From Thermoplasmata archaeon (GTDB taxonomy: Archaea > Thermoplasmatota > Thermoplasmata > Lutacidiplasmatales > UBA184): DNA of 43,904 nt. The DNA is taken from assembly GCA_022749935.1 (NCBI GenBank), contig JAKIWQ010000010.1, forward strand, positions 1 through 43,904, written 5' to 3'. A program made the position numbers and the translations under genes. A model generated the notes under the pieces. The model ran no database searches. It worked only from the letters and a program-made list of their open reading frames with translations, and was not told the DNA's origin. Below are positions 38,847 to 43,904 of this stretch, piece by piece; position 1 is the first letter of the stretch, and each line of letters opens with the position of its first letter.

Positions 38847-41800
38847 CTAGATCGGGGGCTGCCCGTTGGGCGTGAACGCGTACAAGTTGCCGTCTTCGGA
38901 GGCCAGGTAGATCGTGCCGTCGATCAGCACCGGGGCAGTCACCAAGGGGCCGCCGGTCGTAAAGTTCCACCCTCCTTCGGTCGGATAGCTCCGGACCGCG
39001 CCCATCAACCCGGTAGAAGTCTCGAACACGACCACTCCGTTTTGGGTAGAGAGGCCAGCGACCGGGGCGCCAACGGTGACGTTGAACAGGAGAGACCCGT
39101 TCGACGCGCGGAGTCCGTAGACCGTCCCGTCGTCGGAGCCGATGAAAAACGTGAGGGCCCCCTTCGGGGTCTGGCCGTTCGACAAACTGCCCGTGTCCCG
39201 TATCGCGCCTCCGGTCGTGAACGACCAGCGCTTGGTACCGGTCGCTTGATTCAGGGCGTAGACCTTGTGGTTGGTCGAGCCGACGTACACTGTATCCCCC
39301 AACAGGACGGCGGGAGCGGTCACGGCGGATCCGGTCGAGTAGGTCCATCGGATCCCACCGGTGGAGGAGTTCAATCCCACGACCTTCCCGTTGGACTCGC
39401 CGACGACCAGGAGATTCACCGACGCGTTCAGTGCCGGGGCGGACGTCGCTGGGCTCGCGAGCGTCTTGGACCACGAAACGGCACCGTTAGATTCCGCGAG
39501 CGCGGCGACCGCTCCCGAACCCGACGTGACGTAGAGCTCGCCTCCGGCCTCGACCGGTGCCGAGACGTTCCCGCCGACGTGCGTCGACCAGGCGAGGGTA
39601 CCGTTAGCGAGGTAGACCGCGTCCACACTCCCGTCCTGGGACCCGACGAAGACCCGCCCGAGTCCCCGGTCGACCGCCGGGGAGCCGTCGATGCCGCCGG
39701 CCGAGGCGAGCGTGAAATTCCAGAGCAGTCCGCCGTTGTGGATGTCGACCGCGAAGAGATTGCCGACCGAATCGCCGACGTACGCCACGCCGTCCACGAC
39801 CGCCGGGGACGCGTTGATCGGGACCTTGGCGTCAAAGTGCCACGCCATCTTGACCCAGTTGTTATCGCCCGGGAAGACCAGGTGTCGGAGCGTCAAGTCG
39901 TAGGGCTGATTCCCGTCGTGACCCGGGTCGTAGCCGAGTTGCTGCCAGCTGTTGGCGATCGTGAGGGGCGCGCTGCTAGACGCTCCGGACTTTTGACCGA
40001 CCGCGGTCAACGAGGTCAGCCCGAACAGCGAGGTGGTCGGTAGGAGAATTCGAGTCGAGGGGAGGGACCCGTTCTTCGCCGAGGTGATCGTGGCCAGGAG
40101 CACGCCGGGGAGGCTAAGGTTCACCTTCTGCGACCGACCAAAACCCCCGCCGTGGACCATGATGGCGCTCCCGGGGGCCGCCGAGGAGGGAGAGACGACC
40201 AGGTGGGGTCCGGACGTGCTGTAACGCACTGAAAATCCCGCCTCCGTGTTGTTGAGGTCGGACTGACCGGACGAGGAGACCGCGTACGCGACTACCTGGA
40301 AAGTACCACCGGCCCGAGCGACGGGGAACGCTAGGGACCACGACGTGGAGGGGTTTCCCGGGTGGGCGAGGGCGGCGGGGTTTTCGATGGGTCCGGGGGA
40401 CCAGGTCCGCGACGCCCCGTCCCACCACGGCCCGGCTGGGCCGCCGGATTGAACGGCCACATTCACCCCGACGACGGCGGTGGGATCGACGGCGGTTCCT
40501 GTGACACTCAGATTCCCGTTGGGGTTGGCGAGCGTGGCGCCTTGAGCGGGGGAAGAAATGCTGGTGCTGGGGAGCGTCGCGTGGTTCCCTCCGCCGACCA
40601 CGAAGTCGTAGAGGAATCCGTTCGAGGACGCGATCACGATGTTCCCACCCGAGATCGCGGGGGAGGCCGTGATGTACCCGCCGGTCGGATAAGTGTAGAG
40701 CTGCGACCCCCCGACGATCGCGACGACGTCGAGCTCTCCGGCGAGATCCCCGACCGCCACGATCGCATGGCCGTGACCGCCGGCGATCGCCGGGGAGGAG
40801 ATCGCCTCCGTGGACGACGGGTCGTGGTAGATCCAGACCTGCCCGCCCGTAGAGGCATTCAAGGCGAACAGCCCGCCGGCGTACCCGAATACCAGGGTCA
40901 TCCCGTCCAGCGCCGGCGTCGAGCGGGCGTCTCCCGTGGTCCCGGCGAGGGCATTGAAATTCGTCTCCCAGATCAGCGAACCGTTGTTCAGGTCGAGCGC
41001 GTAGGCACGACCGGCCTTGTTCGTGGCGTACGCCACCCCTTGGGCAAACCCGTTCTTGCCCGGCGGGGAGATCGTGACCCCAGCCCCGACGTCCAAATCC
41101 GCCCCCGGGGGATTGTAGGTCTGGAAACGCCAGATGAGCTGCCCGGTGAGAGCGTTGATGGCATAGATCGACGAGTCGGGGTCGTCCGTGCCAAACAACA
41201 CCATCGGGACTCCGCCCTTGCTGACCGCGTAGGAGGCCGAATCCCATGAGCCCGCGGTGTGGTTGTACCCGGTGAACGCCCACTCGATCGTACAATTGGC
41301 CTCATTTACGGCCAGGAAGGGACCACTATGGGAACCCTCCCCGTTCGCGCCGATGTAGACGGTAGCTACTCCGTTCTTGGGGGTCGCCACGGTCGGCGTC
41401 GCTTCGAACGGAGTGGGGCTGATGACGGAACACTGGGTCGCCCCGGTGGTCGCGTTGAGCTTGAAAAGTGCCGGGTTCGTATCGGTGCCGATGAAGACCG
41501 ACCCGTTGGTCACGAGAGGGGAGGACCGGATCGGGGAGCCCAGCCATACTCCCCAGACGATCTGGCCGCTCGCGAGGTTGATGGCCAGCACATTTCCACT
41601 CTCGGTCCCGATGTACGCTAGGGTCGCTCCGAGGTAGGAATCGTAGGCGATCGCGGGCGAATCGAGCGCGGAGCTGTACAGGTCGGTCGCCCACGCTACT
41701 CCCAGTCCGGAGGCATTCGTGGACGAGAGCGGGCTATTGGAGGCGTAGCCACCCAGCAATGGGGTCTGGTGCAGCTCGGGCCAATCGTCGGCCGCACTGG

Positions 41801-41999
41801 TGACCACCATCGCGTGGGTCACCGATCCCCCGACCGAGCCCAGACCGCCCCCGACACGAGTTCCGCCGATGGTGGAACGGGTCTGCTCCTCGGCCCACAC
41901 GCCGGTGGGTAAGCTCACCAGCGCCGCAATCGCGATGACCGTACCCCAAACGAGGAGTCGCGGACGGGTGCGTAGCGAGCGCCGTGGGTGGGGTTGCAT
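38847..41999 (-). CDS. Exported double PQQ-like beta-propeller protein, copy 2
   Basis: A 1050-residue homolog of the protein at 25300-28449 with the same domain order: signal helix (LLVWGTVIAIAALVSLPTGV, cleavage likely after VWA), propeller, Ig-like region (TSISSPAQGATLANPNGNLS), IPT-like domain (SAAPGSAIMVHGGGFGRSQK) and a second propeller ending DGNLYAFTPNGQPPI. Nearly identical stretches are shared with copy 1, such as GYASNSPLSS and IVWGVWLGSPIRSSPLV. The N-terminal 60 residues differ. The ATG at 41999 fits the signal peptide. It is oriented opposite to copy 1, so the two form a large inverted repeat at protein level. Confidence 0.9.
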   Translation of the reverse strand: MQPHPRRSLRTRPRLLVWGTVIAIAALVSLPTGVWAEEQTRSTIGGTRVGGGLGSVGGSVTHAMVVTSAADDWPELHQTPLLGGYASNSPLSSTNASGLGVAWATDLYSSALDSPAIAYDSYLGATLAYIGTESGNVLAINLASGQIVWGVWLGSPIRSSPLVTNGSVFIGTDTNPALFKLNATTGATQCSVISPTPFEATPTVATPKNGVATVYIGANGEGSHSGPFLAVNEANCTIEWAFTGYNHTAGSWDSASYAVSKGGVPMVLFGTDDPDSSIYAINALTGQLIWRFQTYNPPGADLDVGAGVTISPPGKNGFAQGVAYATNKAGRAYALDLNNGSLIWETNFNALAGTTGDARSTPALDGMTLVFGYAGGLFALNASTGGQVWIYHDPSSTEAISSPAIAGGHGHAIVAVGDLAGELDVVAIVGGSQLYTYPTGGYITASPAISGGNIVIASSNGFLYDFVVGGGNHATLPSTSISSPAQGATLANPNGNLSVTGTAVDPTAVVGVNVAVQSGGPAGPWWDGASRTWSPGPIENPAALAHPGNPSTSWSLAFPVARAGGTFQVVAYAVSSSGQSDLNNTEAGFSVRYSTSGPHLVVSPSSAAPGSAIMVHGGGFGRSQKVNLSLPGVLLATITSAKNGSLPSTRILLPTTSLFGLTSLTAVGQKSGASSSAPLTIANSWQQLGYDPGHDGNQPYDLTLRHLVFPGDNNWVKMAWHFDAKVPINASPAVVDGVAYVGDSVGNLFAVDIHNGGLLWNFTLASAGGIDGSPAVDRGLGRVFVGSQDGSVDAVYLANGTLAWSTHVGGNVSAPVEAGGELYVTSGSGAVAALAESNGAVSWSKTLASPATSAPALNASVNLLVVGESNGKVVGLNSSTGGIRWTYSTGSAVTAPAVLLGDTVYVGSTNHKVYALNQATGTKRWSFTTGGAIRDTGSLSNGQTPKGALTFFIGSDDGTVYGLRASNGSLLFNVTVGAPVAGLSTQNGVVVFETSTGLMGAVRSYPTEGGWNFTTGGPLVTAPVLIDGTIYLASEDGNLYAFTPNGQPPI

Positions 42000-42028
42000 C
42001 TCGGCGGGGAGCCAGCCGGTGCAGTATC

Positions 42029-42052
42029 ACGGTTTCCTAGAATGCCCCGCGA
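42029..42052 (-). repeat. Conserved leader element, copy upstream of PQQ-propeller copy 2
   Basis: On the plus strand the sequence ACGGTTTCCTAGAATGCCCCGC is followed by GA. It matches the element at 43114-43136 in 21 of 24 positions with one gap. It lies 30-53 bases before the start codon, so in the 5' leader or promoter region. No gene is seen in 42000-42254. Confidence 0.45.
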
Positions 42053-42254
42053 GAGGAAATGACTCGGTATCCAGTCGAAATTGGGAGATACTGGGGAAGG
42101 CCCGCCGAGGGCATCGTGCATCCCGGGAAAAGTGGCGAAGGGAGTCCTGACGGGAGAACTCCGCTCGGGTCACCTTAAGAGCCTGGTACCGGGGCGGCAG
42201 CTACGGTGCCGCCTCGTAGACGGGAAGGGGTTGGTCCACTCCACGCCGGACGAC

Positions 42255-43115
42255 CTAGATGATCGTGATCGACGCTACGTCGAACCCGTTCCCGCCGGAC
42301 CCAGCGTCCAGCCGGCCCGAGGCCGAGGCTCCCGAAAGCGACATGCCAAAACTGTCGACGTAGGCGGAGGCGGAAACGGCCGTGGAGAACACGACCTCGA
42401 AGTGGTCGTGGGGGTTGAGATGCGTCGCGTTGATCCACCACGTTACCCCGGCCCCCACGCTCATCGTGCCAGTCGTCCCGCTCGAGTAGTACGAGCAGTT
42501 TCCGGCGTAGCAGTAGGTCTCGTTGTACGTGTCCTGGTAGATTCCCGACCAGTACGTCGAGGAGAACCAGTAACCCCCCGAGGTACGATCGTAGAGGTAG
42601 GCGTCGGCATACGCCGACACGTACATGGATTCGTAACAGTAGCTGTAGTTGGAGTTCTTCGGGGGTCCGCACACCCCGGGTTGGATGTGGGTTCCCAAGC
42701 GGGCGGTGAACGCCATCAGAACGACCACCGACGCGGTGTGGTGCTGGATCTTGACCGGAATGGTCGAGGTGGTCCCGGAGTAGGCCGACGCGCTCGCGTA
42801 GCTGGAGGGCCCGCAACTCGCGGCCCACGCCTTGTCGGCCATTCGCGCGACGCCCGTCGCCGCGGAGAACGAAGGGGCCGTGGTGATCTTCGCGTTGGAG
42901 CAGGACGTGGCGCTCCACGAGTTCGAAATCGACGTGTGGACCCCCGTGTAGGGGGCGCTCATCACGACGACGGGGTGGGAGGAGGCGAGAGCCGATGGGG
43001 TGAGCATCATCAGGCTGACCCCCGCGACCACGGCGATCCCGAGGAACGTGGCCCAGATTCCTCGGCGCCGGGCCGACCTCTCTTGATGTTCGCTCCGCTT
43101 GCGTTGGTTCTGCAT
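42255..43115 (-). CDS. Secreted six-cysteine Tyr/Ser-rich protein, 286 aa
   Basis: A basic N-terminus (18 residues) precedes a signal helix (ATFLGIAVVAGVSLMMLTPS) with likely cleavage after SALA at 41-44. The mature part is rich in Ser, Thr, Tyr and Ala and carries six cysteines (72, 101, 149, 160, 202, 207), enough for three disulfides. Aromatic strands such as GGYWFSSTYWSGIYQDTYNE, and the end GGNGFDVASITII, suggest a compact beta fold. No family is recognised. It sits between PQQ-propeller copies 2 and 3 on the same strand, and its leader element is shared with copy 2, so joint expression of exported proteins is plausible. Confidence 0.75.
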   Translation of the reverse strand: MQNQRKRSEHQERSARRRGIWATFLGIAVVAGVSLMMLTPSALASSHPVVVMSAPYTGVHTSISNSWSATSCSNAKITTAPSFSAATGVARMADKAWAASCGPSSYASASAYSGTTSTIPVKIQHHTASVVVLMAFTARLGTHIQPGVCGPPKNSNYSYCYESMYVSAYADAYLYDRTSGGYWFSSTYWSGIYQDTYNETYCYAGNCSYYSSGTTGTMSVGAGVTWWINATHLNPHDHFEVVFSTAVSASAYVDSFGMSLSGASASGRLDAGSGGNGFDVASITII

Positions 43116-43136
43116 GGTTTCCTAGGTGCCCCGCGA
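43114..43136 (-). repeat. Conserved leader element, copy at the start of the six-cysteine gene
   Basis: The plus-strand sequence ATGGTTTCCTAGGTGCCCCG then CGA matches the element at 42029-42052. Here it touches the start codon. A TACTTAGA element at 43192-43199 could be the TATA box, leaving the repeat inside the mRNA leader. Confidence 0.4.
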
Positions 43137-43261
43137 AACTTCGCCCCGAGTCGGGGGCGCGCCTCGTCGAGCGGTCCCGTATCGCTCCGTCTACTTAGAA
43201 CCCATCGTACGAAATTTACCGCACGTCGGACCCGTGCCTGCCGCGGTCGCCCGTCCGGCGG

Positions 43262-43702
43262 TCAGGGCGTCCTGGTGAGGGATTCATCGAGGTGCGTCAG
43301 GACCTCGGGCCACGCGAGTGCGTGGCGCGCACGCGACGTCTCATCGGGGAACCCCGAGTGGGTCAGGAGGAGCGCCGTGCCCTCTCCCTCGGGGGTAAGT
43401 TCTACTCGGACGACCGTCTCGGCCCCCGCGGTGGCCGCGGTCAGCCACGTCATCTCGACGAGTCGGTCTGGCACGAGTCGGAGAAAGCGTCCGTAGTGGG
43501 GATGGCGCTCTCCTTCGAACCGCGTCTCGAAGAAGAAGGGCGTGTCGGGTTCCCCCTGCATGAGAACGGTCCCCGGTGCCGCGAACCAGCGGTCGAATTG
43601 CACCGTCCACGCTCGATACAGCGCCCCCGGTGACGACCGCATGGAGCGTTCGACCGCGAATCGGAGAGGTCGATGGGAGAGATCGGGAGCGATGGGATTC
43701 AT
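43262..43702 (-). CDS. AHSA1/SRPBCC-domain protein, 146 aa
   Basis: This is a single START-like helix-grip domain of the AHSA1 type. It opens [20 protein letters not shown], continues with the strands [20 protein letters not shown] and [20 protein letters not shown], and ends in the long helix region [20 protein letters not shown]. The domain forms a hydrophobic cavity for small ligands; specific roles vary and none can be assigned. The ATG at 43702 is chosen; a GTG two codons upstream is an alternative. No operon partner is evident, and 43116-43261 and 43703-43858 hold no other gene that I can support. Confidence 0.82.
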   Translation of the reverse strand: MNPIAPDLSHRPLRFAVERSMRSSPGALYRAWTVQFDRWFAAPGTVLMQGEPDTPFFFETRFEGERHPHYGRFLRLVPDRLVEMTWLTAATAGAETVVRVELTPEGEGTALLLTHSGFPDETSRARHALAWPEVLTHLDESLTRTP

Positions 43703-43858
43703 CCACACCGATCCGATCCGGCCAATGTCGATCCATTCGCAAGTTTCTGATGCGGGCCCCCCACCGGGGACCCGGGAGCAGCCGTCAACTCCGGGACGAT
43801 TGAGCGCACCGTAACTGCCGGCGCGTGACCCCGGTCCAACCCCGAAGCGAGCCCCCGG

Positions 43859-43904
43859 CTAGACCGGCGGCTGGCCGAAACTCGTGAACGCATAGAGGAC
43901 TCCG
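43859..43904 (-). CDS. Exported double PQQ-propeller protein, copy 3 (only the C-terminal end in window)
   Basis: Reading in from the window edge on the minus strand gives GVLYAFTSFGQPPV followed by a TAG stop. This matches the ends of the other two copies, GTLYAFTTLGQGPV and GNLYAFTPNGQPPI, so the rest of a third paralog should lie just beyond base 43904. Only 15 residues are visible, but the match is specific. Confidence 0.7.
   Translation of the reverse strand, partial: GVLYAFTSFGQPPV

Noticed and set aside
1-43904. tRNA genes, CRISPR arrays, insertion sequences or integrases
   Set aside because: I looked in the intergenic stretches for cloverleaf-like pairs with a T-loop, for regularly spaced repeats and for transposase motifs, and found none.

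Overview
The window is a high-GC archaeal chromosome segment. Domain Archaea is certain from the gene content: eL15, eL44, eS27, the P0/P1-type stalk proteins, aIF2-alpha, Nop10, Nop5, fibrillarin, Gins51, PAC2, Trm56 and a DRG-type GTPase. Several promoters place a TATA box 25-30 nt upstream of the start codon, which implies leaderless or nearly leaderless mRNAs. The style (high GC, GTG/TTG starts, a lone Gins51, YVTN- and PQQ-type secreted propellers, KaiC-like ATPases) suggests a Thermoplasmatota-related lineage. That placement is inference; a marker-gene tree would settle it.

Region 1 (1-22 kb) is dense housekeeping DNA. It opens with the tail of a TrmJ-like RNA methyltransferase, a small unknown protein, a VOC protein, eL15, a Toprim protein, Gins51 and a MidA-like methyltransferase, then PAC2. 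A leftward operon follows, with a HerA/VirB4-like ATPase and three KaiC-like proteins. Only one of the three KaiC-like proteins keeps a Walker A motif. Next come a divergent DRG GTPase, a leftward purF-nop5-flpA operon, the leftward uL1-uL10-P1 operon, and the rightward eL44-eS27-aIF2alpha-nop10 operon, which runs on into a winged-helix protein, Trm56 and mevalonate kinase. A leftward run of a ribbon-helix-helix regulator, a possible small zinc protein, a PduO-type adenosyltransferase and a YchF-like GTPase closes the region.

Region 2 (22-44 kb) is looser and dominated by exported and membrane proteins. It holds a 14-blade YVTN propeller whose C-terminal membrane anchor is cut off by an in-frame TAG. 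It holds two full copies (opposite orientation, about 10 kb apart) and the start of a third copy of a large double-PQQ-propeller surface protein. Two homologous 177/178-residue exported proteins with cysteines at identical positions flank a membrane protein with an eight-cysteine zinc module; this set looks like a surface-structure locus. Two translationally coupled ABC ATPase/permease pairs, two further membrane proteins, a DUF1697 protein, a six-cysteine Tyr/Ser-rich secreted protein and an AHSA1/SRPBCC protein make up the rest.

No tRNA, rRNA, CRISPR array, insertion sequence or integrase was recognised. The best candidates for something undescribed are the HerA-plus-KaiC-triad operon, the paired exported proteins with the zinc membrane protein, and the interrupted propeller anchor. 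Function statements rest on sequence motifs read by eye; no database search was run.
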